This document shows, piece after piece, positions 1 to 8,829 of a stretch of 64,000 nucleotides of DNA; position 1 is the first letter of the stretch; each line of letters begins with the position of its first letter. The stretch is from Acidobacteriota bacterium (lineage in GTDB: Bacteria; Acidobacteriota; Blastocatellia; UBA7656). The notes beneath the pieces are model-generated. The model searched no databases and was not told the DNA's origin. It was given only the letters and a program-made list of their open reading frames with translations. The DNA lies in contig JBBPIG010000018.1 of the NCBI GenBank assembly GCA_038040445.1, forward strand, positions 79,358 to 143,357. Reading direction: 5' to 3'. The translations under genes were made by a program, and so were the position numbers.

Positions 1-426
1 ACGATTGATTTCTTTCCGGCCGCGCTGGCGCTGGCGGGTGAGAAAAACATTGCCGCCGCATCGAACCAGCCGTTGGACGGCAAGAATGTTCTGCCGTTCT
101 TGCTTGGACAGGAGAAGAAGCGCCCTGAGAATCTCTACCTTTTCTTTGACGGCCCATACCTTCAAACGGCGCGCGCCGGGCGTTGGAAGATTCACGTCGC
201 GCGCTGGAACATTCCGCGATACACGGCGGCTTCGGGCCAGCAGAAGAACATGCGGCTGGCGAAGGCGGAACTCTTTGACATGAATGCCGACCTGGGCGAG
301 AGCTACGATGTCGCGGCGGAGCAGGCGAGTATAGTCAGGGAGCTCAAAACGCGGATCATTGCGGCGCTGCGGACGTTTCCAACGGAGATTCAGTCAGCGA
401 ACGCGGAACTGCTCGAGGCACAGTAA
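1..426 (+). CDS. Sulfatase, C-terminal fragment (5' end outside window)
   Basis: The reading frame is open from the first base and ends in TAA. The first residues ([13 protein letters not shown], then [13 protein letters not shown]) are the typical late segment of arylsulfatases, where the enzyme text reads 'D.fPTll.lAG...p.DG.dl.PlL.G'. The rest ([26 protein letters not shown], with [14 protein letters not shown]) matches the C-terminal sulfatase subdomain in which a Trp-Lys strand precedes 'L.DL..DPgE..Nla'. The catalytic half with the formylglycine motif lies before the window, so substrate and signal peptide cannot be judged. It probably hydrolyses sulfate esters in the periplasm. The next gene starts 20 bases downstream on the same strand. 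Confidence 0.8.
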   Translation, partial: TIDFFPAALALAGEKNIAAASNQPLDGKNVLPFLLGQEKKRPENLYLFFDGPYLQTARAGRWKIHVARWNIPRYTAASGQQKNMRLAKAELFDMNADLGESYDVAAEQASIVRELKTRIIAALRTFPTEIQSANAELLEAQ

Positions 427-446
427 GGTTCTCGTAAAGGTAAAGT

Positions 447-1046
447 ATGTTCCAACTACGAAGTCGATCACGCTTCCTGGTGGTAGTGCTTAGCTTTTGG
501 TTAATGTCCTGCGGCATGGCCTTCGGGCAAGACCGGCCCCATTCGCAACAAACGCCGTTCCGCGGTGGAATCAATCAGGTCAAAGATCCCGATCGTCCTC
601 GGCCCGTGCGCAACGATGTGGCCCAGCCGGGAGAAGAGATCGTCACTCTGCGCTACTTCAAGATCAAGAAGGGCAGCTTCGATGAGTTTCTCAAAGCGAG
701 CGTCGACGGCGTTTGGCCCTACTTCGAGAAGCTCGGCAGCCGGGTGATCGGCATGTGGAAGGTGATCACGCCCGCCGGCGTTGACGGTGCGCCGTCGACC
801 GAGAACAAAGACTACGACGAGGTTTATCTATCGACGCGATACGCCAGCCTCGAGCATTGGAAGGCGTCGCGTGACGGGGTGCTTCACGGCGGGAACGGGC
901 CTGATTGGGTGAAGTGCAAGGCAGCGCTCGACCGGCGAGCTGCGCTCACCATTTCTACCAACGTCATCTTCCTCAAAGGGCTGATGGCGCCGGGTGGACC
1001 TTACTTCATGCCCGGCCTGAGCGAAACGTACGAGAAGCCGAAATAA
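447..1046 (+). CDS. Secreted hypothetical protein, possible dimeric alpha/beta-barrel fold
   Basis: This 199-residue protein has an N-terminal export signal: basic RSRSR, a hydrophobic run, then LMSCGMAFG. It could be cut by signal peptidase I after AFG, or lipidated at the Cys after LMS, although Met at -2 is unusual for a lipobox. The mature part contains 'EIVTLRYFKIKKGSFDEFLK' and later 'DYDEVYLSTRYASLEHW', a strand-helix pattern like NIPSNAP/antibiotic-monooxygenase-type ferredoxin-like barrels. That fold assignment is inference, and no catalytic residue is evident. It follows the sulfatase closely on the same strand and may be co-transcribed with it. Confidence 0.6.
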   Translation: MFQLRSRSRFLVVVLSFWLMSCGMAFGQDRPHSQQTPFRGGINQVKDPDRPRPVRNDVAQPGEEIVTLRYFKIKKGSFDEFLKASVDGVWPYFEKLGSRVIGMWKVITPAGVDGAPSTENKDYDEVYLSTRYASLEHWKASRDGVLHGGNGPDWVKCKAALDRRAALTISTNVIFLKGLMAPGGPYFMPGLSETYEKPK

Positions 1047-1075
1047 ATCGAGTTGGTCCTGTCAACATCTAGGAC

Positions 1076-3925
1076 TTATTCATATCTCAACGCGACCATC
1101 GGATCCACTCGCGCCGCTCGTCGTGCCGGCAGATAGCCGGCGATCGCCGCAACGCCAACCATCAACAGAACCGCAAACGAGATAGTCAGCGCATCGGTTG
1201 CCGCGAGTCCGAACAGCATGCTCGCAATGAGGCGAGTGGTTGCCACCGCCGCACCTAATCCGATGACCACGCCGATCAAAACGACCAGCATCGTTTCGCC
1301 CATGACCATTCGAGTGACCCGCGGAGCTGAGGCGCCGAGGGCCATCCGGATGCCGATCTCATTGGTACGGCGCGCGACCCCGTAAGACATCACGCCGTAG
1401 AGTCCAATGCAGGCTAGCAACAACGCAAGCACGCCGAAGAAGCCCGATAGCGTGGCGAACAGCCGTTCTTGGGTGAGTGAGTCGTCGGCTTGCTGGCTCT
1501 GCGTCTTCACGTCGAACAACGGCAGGTTGCTGTCCACCTCGCGGACGGCATCGCGGATTGCGGCCGTCATCGCGCTTGTGTCTCCGAAGGTGCGCACGAT
1601 GAACGTCGCGTGCCTCGGGATACTCTGCAGATATGGAAGGTAGATGGTCGGCTCGCTTTGACTGCGCATGTCGGTGTATTTCGCGTCCCTGGCGACGCCG
1701 ATGATTTCGATCTGGCCGCTGGTTTCCGGGCCTCCGAAGCCGAATCGCCGTCCCAGCGCGTTCTCATCGCCAAAGTACTTGCGCGCCATCATCTGGTTGA
1801 TCACCGCTACCCGCGGCGAAGTTTCCTCATCGCGCTCACTCAGACCCCGACCCAACAAAATGGGCATCTCGATCGTCTCGAAAAAATGCGCTCCCACAGT
1901 ATTGACCTTGGCGTCGTTGTTATCGGTGGGCTGCGATGTGTTTCCCTGCACGTCGATGCTTCTGGTTTGGGCCTGGCCGCTGAGCAGTGGAATGAGTGAT
2001 ACGGAGGCCGAACGCACGCCGGGCACGGCTTCGAGCCTTTCAGTCATTCGCCGATAGAGCTGTGCCATCTGCGGCCTGTCATAGCCGTTTAAACCTGGCT
2101 CAACGCTAAACAGCAGCAGGTTCTCGCGATTGAATCCGATATCCACATTCTGCAAGTTGCGCAACGTGCGGACGAAGAGTCCCGCGCCGACCAGGAGCAC
2201 TAAAGACATCGCCACCTGAACAATAATCAAGGATTTAGTGAGAATAGACCGGGTACCGCCGGTCACGCTTCTGGCGTTATCCTTCAGCGCCGGTGTCAGA
2301 TCAACTTTTGTAGCGCGCAACGCCGGTGCGAGTCCGAACAGCAGACCGGTTGCAAGTGAGACTGCGAACGTAAAGCCAAGCACGCGTAGATCGATTTTGA
2401 GATCCACTCCGAGTTCACCACCTCCCCACGGGCGCAAGGTCAACAGCATGTCCTTGCCCCAATAAGCGAACAGCGCGCCGGCCGTGCCGCCAAGGATTGC
2501 CAGAAGCACACTCTCGGTTAGGAGTTGCCGAACCAGTCGCCAGCGGCTCGCCCCCAGCGCCAGCCGCACCGCGATCTCTTTCTGCCTCGTGGCGGCTCTA
2601 GCCAAGAGCAGGTTGGCGACATTAGCGCATGCTATGAGCAGCACAAACCCCACGATCACCATCAAGATCGTCAGCGGCTGCGAGTAGGCGCTGCGCAACT
2701 CGGTCATCCCCTGGCTGCCGGAAGCTCCTCGGAGCCTGGGCACATCCCGCGGCGCCGGATTCTGCGCCTGTCCCTGGGGTGGGAAACGGGCAAGCGCCGC
2801 GTCCCAACCCTCTTGCGCGCTCTGTTGAAAAATACTTCCGAAGCTCGCCGCCGCCTGCTCCGTCGTCACCCCGGAGTTCATCCTTCCCATTATCTGGAGC
2901 CACCAGAACCAAGGTCCGTTCAGCGAGGATTCGTGCGGGCTCACCTGCGGTTGCATCGAAAAAGGAATGGAGAGATCGGGCGACCAGCCGACCTGCGACG
3001 CTCCCATAAATTCAGGGGCTGTGATTCCGACGATAGTAAAAGACACGTTGTTGATATTGACCGTTTTGCCCACGGCTTCCGGGTCCTGCCCAAACCGGCG
3101 CTGCCAGTAGCGATGGGTGATCACTGTAACGGGCGAGGCGCCGGCCTTGTCATCATCGGGCGCGATCGTCCTGCCCATCGTGGCTCGCACGCCCAACCCA
3201 GGATAGTAGCCGCCGGAAACTAGCTGACCCGTGGCGATTTCCGGCTGGCCATCAACGCTGACGTTCAGTTGATGCAGCGGCGCAAAGGCGAAGACGTCCG
3301 AGAGAGTATCGTTGTTATCGCGAAATCGCTCAAAGGTGAGATAGGAGAAGGATGTGCTCGTTCTCATACCTGTCGCCGGATCTGTTTTGGTACTTCCCAT
3401 GATCCCGCGCGACAGGCCCCGTTGCCCACCGAGCCAGCTGAAGAGCACAAGTTCATTCGGCTTCTTGACCGGCAGCATCTTCAGAAGCACGGCGTCGACC
3501 AGACTGAACAGGGCGGTGTTCGCGCCGATGCCCAGCGCTAGTGAAAGCACGGCTATCACGGTGAAGGCTTTGCTTTTGAGCAGCATTCGCAGGCCGTACC
3601 GCAGGTCTTGTCCAAGTGATCCCATACCGATTCCTCCCGTTCTATGCCGCGATTCAATCCGGGCTTCTGCCGCGAGACGTCTCTTGATCCACGCGTGAGT
3701 CACGGGTCGTTTGGCGCGGATCAATTCGCACTCGAGGAGCCGCCAGTCCTTGATGTGAGCCGTCGCGCGCTGATGAGCCTCTTGCTCCGAAGCGCCGTCA
3801 GCCAAAGCGTCTTCGTAGACGGCTTCGAGGTGCTGGGCCATCTCGTCGACCATTTCCGATTCGCGCTCGGGGCCGAGCTTCAGCGGCGCCAAATTCTTAC
3901 GAACGTAATCTTTCCAATCAGGCAT
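1076..3925 (-). CDS. ADOP-type duplicated MacB/FtsX permease
   Basis: This 949-residue inner-membrane permease starts with a soluble 'permease prefix' domain (about residues 1-80, [14 protein letters not shown]...). A first transmembrane helix follows near residues 115-140 ([20 protein letters not shown]), then a MacB-like periplasmic core and an FtsX three-helix module around 420-545. The whole arrangement is repeated in the second half (start of repeat near [20 protein letters not shown], final FtsX near the C terminus). The duplicated architecture without a fused ATPase defines the acidobacterial duplicated orphan permeases. The substrate is unknown; relatives export peptides, macrolides or lipids. 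It lies 38 bases behind a PadR gene and is presumably controlled by it. The start ATG follows AAAGGGC repeats that serve as the ribosome site. Confidence 0.92.
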   Translation of the reverse strand: MPDWKDYVRKNLAPLKLGPERESEMVDEMAQHLEAVYEDALADGASEQEAHQRATAHIKDWRLLECELIRAKRPVTHAWIKRRLAAEARIESRHRTGGIGMGSLGQDLRYGLRMLLKSKAFTVIAVLSLALGIGANTALFSLVDAVLLKMLPVKKPNELVLFSWLGGQRGLSRGIMGSTKTDPATGMRTSTSFSYLTFERFRDNNDTLSDVFAFAPLHQLNVSVDGQPEIATGQLVSGGYYPGLGVRATMGRTIAPDDDKAGASPVTVITHRYWQRRFGQDPEAVGKTVNINNVSFTIVGITAPEFMGASQVGWSPDLSIPFSMQPQVSPHESSLNGPWFWWLQIMGRMNSGVTTEQAAASFGSIFQQSAQEGWDAALARFPPQGQAQNPAPRDVPRLRGASGSQGMTELRSAYSQPLTILMVIVGFVLLIACANVANLLLARAATRQKEIAVRLALGASRWRLVRQLLTESVLLAILGGTAGALFAYWGKDMLLTLRPWGGGELGVDLKIDLRVLGFTFAVSLATGLLFGLAPALRATKVDLTPALKDNARSVTGGTRSILTKSLIIVQVAMSLVLLVGAGLFVRTLRNLQNVDIGFNRENLLLFSVEPGLNGYDRPQMAQLYRRMTERLEAVPGVRSASVSLIPLLSGQAQTRSIDVQGNTSQPTDNNDAKVNTVGAHFFETIEMPILLGRGLSERDEETSPRVAVINQMMARKYFGDENALGRRFGFGGPETSGQIEIIGVARDAKYTDMRSQSEPTIYLPYLQSIPRHATFIVRTFGDTSAMTAAIRDAVREVDSNLPLFDVKTQSQQADDSLTQERLFATLSGFFGVLALLLACIGLYGVMSYGVARRTNEIGIRMALGASAPRVTRMVMGETMLVVLIGVVIGLGAAVATTRLIASMLFGLAATDALTISFAVLLMVGVAAIAGYLPARRAARVDPMVALRYE

Positions 3926-3927
3926 GA

Positions 3928-3963
3928 CTTTGCCCTTTGCCCTTTGCTCTTGCTCTTTGCCCT
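3928..3963. repeat. Short tandem TTTGCCC repeat in the permease leader
   Basis: The spacer between the PadR stop and the permease start is almost entirely TTTGCCC-like units (tgccctttgccctttgct, then another ctttgccc). On the coding strand this reads GGGCAAA repeated, so the only purine-rich ribosome-binding sequence of the permease gene lies inside the repeat. Slippage would change spacing or number of the binding sites. Confidence 0.7.
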
Positions 3964-4302
3964 TTAGCCCTCAACCGGGTTCACTCTCGCTACACGATCG
4001 AGTGCGGCGAAGAAGTCGGCCCAGGTTTGACGTTGCTCGGTGAGGACTTTGCGCCCTGCGGACGTGAGCTTGTAATACCGGCGCCGGCGCTGCCCGGCCT
4101 TCTCAACCCAGCGGCCATTAATCCACCCGCGAGTTTCCAGGCGGTAGAGCAACGGATAGAGCGAGGCGACGTGAAACTGAAGTACGCCTTCCGACCTCTG
4201 CTCGATGAGCTTGGCGATTTCGTAGCCGTGTCTCGCGCGTTCTTCGACCAGCGCGAGTATCAGCATCTCTGCGCTGCCTCTTTTGACTTCCTGGTTTAGC
4301 AT
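3964..4302 (-). CDS. PadR-family transcriptional regulator
   Basis: This 112-residue winged-helix repressor begins [20 protein letters not shown] and contains the standard PadR signatures: [18 protein letters not shown], then [16 protein letters not shown], then [16 protein letters not shown]. In related loci PadR proteins repress a neighbouring transporter until a small ligand binds. An upstream in-frame ATG at 4359 would add 19 residues, but it would place a perfect palindrome inside the coding sequence. The ATG at 4302 has TTGAGAT upstream and leaves the palindrome in the promoter region, so I prefer it. The permease gene follows on the same strand and is the expected target together with padR itself. 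Confidence 0.9.
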   Translation of the reverse strand: MLNQEVKRGSAEMLILALVEERARHGYEIAKLIEQRSEGVLQFHVASLYPLLYRLETRGWINGRWVEKAGQRRRRYYKLTSAGRKVLTEQRQTWADFFAALDRVARVNPVEG

Positions 4303-4313
4303 ATGGGATCTCA

Positions 4314-4334
4314 ATATATGGCGTCGCCATATAT
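4314..4334. promoter_or_regulatory. Probable PadR operator, perfect 10+1+10 palindrome
   Basis: ATATATGGCG, one central base, then CGCCATATAT: both ten-base arms are perfect inverted copies. It ends 12 bases before the chosen padR start codon, where an autoregulatory operator would overlap the promoter. That PadR binds here is inferred from position and symmetry. Confidence 0.8.
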
Positions 4335-4466
4335 ACTTCGAATGTTGGTGCAAAGTCAACAGCCGATGGCAATAACGAGTCCGCTTACAGGAGTGAGAGG
4401 GGTACAGTTGAAGAAGCGCGAAGGATCGTTTGGCCTCAGCAGTTTTGACTCAGGAAGCAGGAACGG

Positions 4467-4866
4467 TTAGGACTTAAGCTGAACAAGGAACTCGTGAGGC
4501 GGCGCCAGCAGAATGACCCGGCGGGTCGGATAGGTATAGATTACGTCGAAGTTGTTGGTTACATCGCGGCCGAGAATAGAAACGTCGCTGGTTGTTTTAT
4601 CAGCGAAAACGGCGAACGGTCCTTGAACATTCACTTGTTTTCCATCGGCACGGACGAAAGCTAGACGACTCTGGATGAAGAGACAATCAACCTTGCCACC
4701 TACGCCGCCTAATTCCGGGGTGTCGTCAGCCGGCAGAGCGAGTTCAGCAAGCATCGAGTAGGAACATTACCGCCTGCCAGCTTCCCGATGGTGTCTGGAC
4801 GGCGGCGTCAACTACCGGTCGCAGAACGCCGTCCCTGAAGAGATGCCAACGACCGTCAATACGCAT
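4467..4866 (-). pseudogene. Retropepsin-like aspartic protease, catalytic motif deleted
   Basis: Two frames must be joined. The first (from ATG 4866: MRIDGRWHLFRDGVLRP... WQAVMFLLDA) runs exactly to where retropepsins have 'LDTGA', then stops. The second picks up as MLAELALPADDTPELGGVGG..., includes FADKTTSDVSILGRDVTNNFDVI, and ends HEFLVQLKS. In intact relatives about ten residues (D-T-G-A-D-x-T and the following turn) lie between these parts. Here they are missing and the frame changes, so no active protease can be made. The ATG overlaps the stop of the DUF5678 gene by 11 bases, the same two-gene order as the intact pair at 9664-10436. Confidence 0.75.
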
Positions 4867-5131
4867 AGATGCGCTCGCGCCTCTCGCGCGGGACGAACTG
4901 CACAAACGGCTCGTCGTCGGGGTGCTTCTCGGCGGCCAGCCGTCGTGCCTCCGAGGCTTCGTCGGCGACAAACACCTCGCCATCGGTCACTGCAAGGTAC
5001 TTACCGGGAAACCGCTCGAAGAGTGCCGCCCCGTGCGCGGTCAACCATTCTCCGTTGCGTCGGAACCGCGCCATACGCGCGTTGAATTCCAAGTCCTGTG
5101 GCTCTTCAGTTATGATGAGCTTGTGGTTCAC
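4856..5131 (-). CDS. DUF5678-like small protein, partner of the broken retropepsin
   Basis: This 91-residue protein starts at GTG. Its core 'WLTAHGAALFERFPGKYLAVTDGEVFVADEASEARRLA' matches the DUF5678 pattern (helix, then 'yaGkwVAl.dg.viahg'). It ends VPRERRERIYAY, like its paralogue at 9664 that ends EKVYAGF. The family has no known activity; in many genomes it stands directly before a retropepsin-like gene, as it does here with an 11-base overlap that implies translational coupling. Because the downstream protease is broken, this gene may be a relic still open by chance. Confidence 0.65.
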   Translation of the reverse strand: MNHKLIITEEPQDLEFNARMARFRRNGEWLTAHGAALFERFPGKYLAVTDGEVFVADEASEARRLAAEKHPDDEPFVQFVPRERRERIYAY

Positions 5132-5279
5132 GCCCCTACGATATCATTCTTCGTGAACCGCAACAATCACGACGTTATGACCTGGGTCTTTGCAGTTCGA
5201 GCCACCTGCTGGGCTGCCTAAAGGGAAGAAACTACAACGCTGCTCCGTCTAACCTTCAAACCACCGAAAGGAGACTCTT

Positions 5280-5762
5280 ATGATTAGGAGAATCACCGTC
5301 GTCGTGGCGCTCATCGCCTGTTTAATGTTTTCCCTTTTCACACTCGAAACAGATGCATCCGACTGGATCGGCATCTATGCGCGCATCGACAAGGTAGTCT
5401 TTGAGCCTAATGCGACAGCACCCGAACGGATTCAGATCTGGGGGGCGTTCGCGCTCGCGAGCAAGCAGGATCGCAATAGCTACGACTCCGCCAGGCGGGG
5501 CTATCTCTACTATTCAATCAAGCCGGGCAAGGAGGATGTCTGCCGCAAGGAATGGGCCGACCTCAAGGCGATCGCCGGCACCGGCCAGGTAATCGGATTC
5601 GGGGGCCGCAACATGCCGATTGGCCTCGTACGGAAGGCCGATGACAAAGCGACCGATCCCGATGTCTATCCAGTGGGCTACGGTCTGATGAAGATGAGCG
5701 AACGTGGAACCGATTACCCGCCGATCCATGAGTTGAGGTCGCTTCCAAGGGAGCCAAAATGA
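5280..5762 (+). CDS. Secreted hypothetical protein, first gene of a three-gene operon
   Basis: A strong ribosome site (GAAAGGAG) precedes ATG 5280. The 160-residue product has a signal peptide (MIRRITVVVALIACLMFSLF... TDAS) and a mature part with 'WIGIYARIDKVVFEPN' and 'RIQIWGAFALA'. This looks like a small beta-rich domain, with one Cys (DVCRKEW). I do not recognise a characterised family. Its stop overlaps the next start (ATGA), tying it to the desaturase fusion and the membrane sulfatase. A role at the cell envelope is inferred from these neighbours only. Confidence 0.7.
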   Translation: MIRRITVVVALIACLMFSLFTLETDASDWIGIYARIDKVVFEPNATAPERIQIWGAFALASKQDRNSYDSARRGYLYYSIKPGKEDVCRKEWADLKAIAGTGQVIGFGGRNMPIGLVRKADDKATDPDVYPVGYGLMKMSERGTDYPPIHELRSLPREPK

Positions 5763-6856
5763 TTGAGGCTCGCCTGCTCCGGCAGGCGAAATGGGCCAAC
5801 TGGGATCTTCTGCTCGTCGCGCTTGCGTTGGCGCATGGCGGTCTGGTTTTGGCCTGGCCTTCGATCCCGCTCATCGCGCTCGGCCTGTGGTGGAATGCGA
5901 ATAGTATCTCTCACAACTTCATCCACCGGCCGTTCTTCAGGGCACGCGCGCTGAACGGCATGTTCTCTTGCTACCTCAGCCTGCTGCTCGGTTTTCCGCA
6001 ATCGCTTTGGCGCTCGCGCCACCTCGCTCATCACTTCGCCCGAGAGGGCGGGCGAGACCGGCCTGAGTCGAGGCTCGCGCCGCTCGACATCGGCGCCGCG
6101 ATCGCGCTGTGGTGCACGCTGCTCGTCTTTGCTCCGGCGTTTGCGCTGACGGTTTACCTGCCGGGCTTTTTGCTGGGCATCGCCCTATGCTACTTGCAGG
6201 GACACTACGAGCACGGTCGCGGGACGGTCAGCCACTACGGCAGCCTGTATAACCTTCTGTTCTTCAACGACGGGTATCACATCGAGCATCACGCGCGCCC
6301 AGGCGCGCACTGGCGAGAGCTGCCCCAACAGAGAGCAGAGAACGAAAACGCGAGCCGCTGGCCGGCGGTGCTGCGGTGGCTTGAGTGCGTGAACCTGTGC
6401 GCGCTCGAACGCCTCGTCTTGCGGTTGCCAGCCCTCCAGCGATTTGTGTTGAAGCGTCACGAACGCGCAATATGCCGGTTGTTAACCGAATTGCCGTCGC
6501 CCCGGCGAGTCGGAATCGTTGGCGGCGGACTGTTCCCGCGCACGGCGATTATTCTAAGCCGGTTGCTGCCCGAGTCGAAGCTCGTGCTTATCGATTTGAG
6601 CGCCGATAATCTCGCCATTGCCCGGCGTTTTGTGACCGGCGACGCGGAGTATATCAACGAACGATTCGCGCCTGATGTGCCGTGTGATTTCGACTTGCTG
6701 ACAATCCCTCTCGCATTCGCCGACGACCGTCGCGCGATCTATCGGCGGCCTTCCGCCCCGGCCGTGCTGGTGCACGATTGGATCTGGCGAAAACGCGGAT
6801 CAAGCGTGATCGTTTCGTGGTTCCTGCTGAAGCGATTGAATCTGGTGAGACGATGA
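5759..6856 (+). CDS. Fatty-acid desaturase domain fused to a Rossmann/methyltransferase-like domain
   Basis: The 365-residue protein has two parts. Residues 1-180 form a membrane di-iron desaturase-type module with histidine boxes SHNFIH (H52, H56), HLAHH (88-92) and HIEHH (174-178), with hydrophobic segments between them. Residues about 245-365 form a Rossmann-like domain beginning VGIVGGGLFPRTAIIL (glycine loop 255-257) followed by KLVLIDLS (D279), as in class I SAM-dependent methyltransferases. Desaturases insert double bonds or hydroxyls into acyl chains, carotenoids or similar lipids. The appended domain is unusual and may modify the same substrate or be non-catalytic. It overlaps both neighbours by four bases (ATGA), so the three genes are one operon. 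Confidence 0.75.
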   Translation: MIEARLLRQAKWANWDLLLVALALAHGGLVLAWPSIPLIALGLWWNANSISHNFIHRPFFRARALNGMFSCYLSLLLGFPQSLWRSRHLAHHFAREGGRDRPESRLAPLDIGAAIALWCTLLVFAPAFALTVYLPGFLLGIALCYLQGHYEHGRGTVSHYGSLYNLLFFNDGYHIEHHARPGAHWRELPQQRAENENASRWPAVLRWLECVNLCALERLVLRLPALQRFVLKRHERAICRLLTELPSPRRVGIVGGGLFPRTAIILSRLLPESKLVLIDLSADNLAIARRFVTGDAEYINERFAPDVPCDFDLLTIPLAFADDRRAIYRRPSAPAVLVHDWIWRKRGSSVIVSWFLLKRLNLVRR

Positions 6857-8604
6857 GAGCGCTAGCGTTGCTGGGCGTATTCGTCATAGCGAAGCTGGTG
6901 ATTCTTGCGGGACGCCCAATTCAGCTCTCGGTCTGGACGCCGATAGCATATTTCTGGCAGGACGTGCTGGTTGCGCTGGCGTTCGCATTGCTGGACGGCA
7001 TAGTGAGGCGGGCATGGTTTGGCTGGACACTGTATGCAGCAGCGGTCGCGTATGTGACGATCAATGTCGGCGTCGCGCGGGTGCTGTCGTCTCCGCTCAC
7101 CTGGCCGATGCTCGGTGCTGCGGGCGGGGCGCTCTCGGATTCGATCAAGCGTCACGCTACTCCGGCCAACTTCGCGGTGATGTCGGTTGTCGTTGCAGCC
7201 GCCGTAGCCTCTCCATTGTTTCTTCGACGCATAGAGCTGAAGTCTCGCGCCGCGCTGATCATCCCGGCGTTGGTTCTCGTAGCGATCGGCCCGCTCGCTA
7301 GTTCAAGAGTCGATGCCATCGGCTTGGATCGCAACGCAATCATGGCGCTCGCCTCGAGCGCACTCCCGCGAATCTGGTGGCGCTCGGCTGATGCTGGAGC
7401 TGATGAGGACTGGCAGGTTAGCCCGGTTGCCGGTGACATTGCCCGCGAGGATCTGTCTCGTTTGCGGAGCAGCAGCGCGGGCCGCAATGTCGTGTTGATC
7501 CTGCTCGAATCCGCGGGAGCTGAATACCTCCAGCCCTACGGCTCAAGCCGCGATCCAATGCCCAATCTTTCAGAGCTCGCGCGGGCCGCCATCGTGTTCG
7601 ACAACGCCTATGCAGTCTATCCTGAGAGCATCAAGGAACTCTTTTCGGTGATCTGCTCACGCTATCCTGCAATGGACACCGCGAGCGAGAACTATTCGTG
7701 GATCACGACTCCATCGCTTGCTGCGGTGCTCGGACGAGCAGGTTACCGAGCCGCGCTCTTTCACTCCGGCCGATTCATGTACCTGGGTATGTATGACGTA
7801 GTCGCGAATCGCGGCTACGAGGTTTTGGAGGACGCGGGCGCGATCGGAGGGAATCACGAATCGAGCTTCGGAGTCGACGAACCCTCGACGGTGCATCGAG
7901 CCCTTGGCTGGATCGACTCGCTGGCGCCCGGCGAGCGGTTCTTTCTCACGTACCTTCCGGTTGCCGGGCATCATCCTTATGACACGCCCGAGCCCGGCCC
8001 GTTTCCCGAGGGAGCGGATTCCGATCGCTACCTGAACGCGCTGCACTATGCGGACGCCGCGCTGGGAAGTTTGATCGAAGGACTAAGAGAGCGCCGCCTG
8101 TACGATCGCACGCTGTTCGTGATCTTCGGCGATCATGGCCAGGCGTTTGGCCAACACGAGGGGAACTACGGACACTCGCTCTTCCTTTACGATGAGAACC
8201 TTCACGTCCCCTATCTGATCGCGGCGCCAGGACTGATCGACGAACAAGTGCGCGTCACCCGGACGATCAGCCTGATTGACACCGCGCCAACGATCCTTGA
8301 TCTGGTTGGGCTGCCGCCACCGGCGGGATACCAGGGAAGCACCGCGCTTGAAGCCGAGCCGCGACTGGCTCTTTTTTGTACCGACTATTCTTTGAGATTG
8401 CTGGGGCTGCGCGACGGCTGCTGGAAGTACATTTACGAGATGGACTCGGGCCGCTCGAAGCTGTTCGACCTGCGCGAAGACGCTTCGGAGCTGACGGATC
8501 TGTATCTCCTTTATCCGGATCGAGTGGCGGCCTATCGCGCGCACCTCGAGCGTTGGAGCTCGGCACAAAAAGCGCTCATCGCGAATCGAGGGAGCGGTCC
8601 GTAG
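6853..8604 (+). CDS. LTA-synthase-like membrane sulfatase / phosphoglycerol or phosphoethanolamine transferase
   Basis: Starting at the ATG that overlaps the previous stop, the 583-residue protein has about five N-terminal membrane helices (from MRALALLGVFVIAKLVIL to the segment ending near AVASPLFL). The alkaline-phosphatase-fold domain begins VVLILLESAGAEYLQPYG. The nucleophile region reads AVYPESIKELFS: a Ser/Thr position and not the CxPxR of formylglycine sulfatases. Metal ligands are likely in FVIFGDHGQAFGQHEGNYGHS. The membrane anchor and the Ser nucleophile point to transfer of a phospho-alcohol to a lipid or glycan and not to sulfate hydrolysis. Only biochemistry could settle the substrate. 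It is the last gene of the operon. Confidence 0.8.
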   Translation: MRALALLGVFVIAKLVILAGRPIQLSVWTPIAYFWQDVLVALAFALLDGIVRRAWFGWTLYAAAVAYVTINVGVARVLSSPLTWPMLGAAGGALSDSIKRHATPANFAVMSVVVAAAVASPLFLRRIELKSRAALIIPALVLVAIGPLASSRVDAIGLDRNAIMALASSALPRIWWRSADAGADEDWQVSPVAGDIAREDLSRLRSSSAGRNVVLILLESAGAEYLQPYGSSRDPMPNLSELARAAIVFDNAYAVYPESIKELFSVICSRYPAMDTASENYSWITTPSLAAVLGRAGYRAALFHSGRFMYLGMYDVVANRGYEVLEDAGAIGGNHESSFGVDEPSTVHRALGWIDSLAPGERFFLTYLPVAGHHPYDTPEPGPFPEGADSDRYLNALHYADAALGSLIEGLRERRLYDRTLFVIFGDHGQAFGQHEGNYGHSLFLYDENLHVPYLIAAPGLIDEQVRVTRTISLIDTAPTILDLVGLPPPAGYQGSTALEAEPRLALFCTDYSLRLLGLRDGCWKYIYEMDSGRSKLFDLREDASELTDLYLLYPDRVAAYRAHLERWSSAQKALIANRGSGP

Positions 8605-8829
8605 GATGTAGCAATTGGCCAATCGATTCCATCGCGACCGAACTCTGCCAACCCGGAAGTTCGCCGAGACTTGCCCTGGGAGCGCCCTGGGAGCGCAGGC
8701 ATCCCTGCCTGCCTGGTGTTGTCGCGAGAAAGCTGATCGCCGTTAGCGGAAAGCACCCCCACGGATGGCTGCGCTCCTAGACCGGCCGATTGACGGTTGC
8801 GCGGCACGCAGTGAATAATACGGCTTCGA

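Noticed and set aside
1490..1999. Plus-strand open frame opposite the ADOP permease
   Set aside because: It is an antisense shadow of a long, well-supported gene in GC-rich DNA; there is no ribosome site and no recognisable domain.
2525..3223. Plus-strand 232-codon frame
   Set aside because: Antisense to the ADOP permease; arginine- and proline-rich text typical of a shadow frame.
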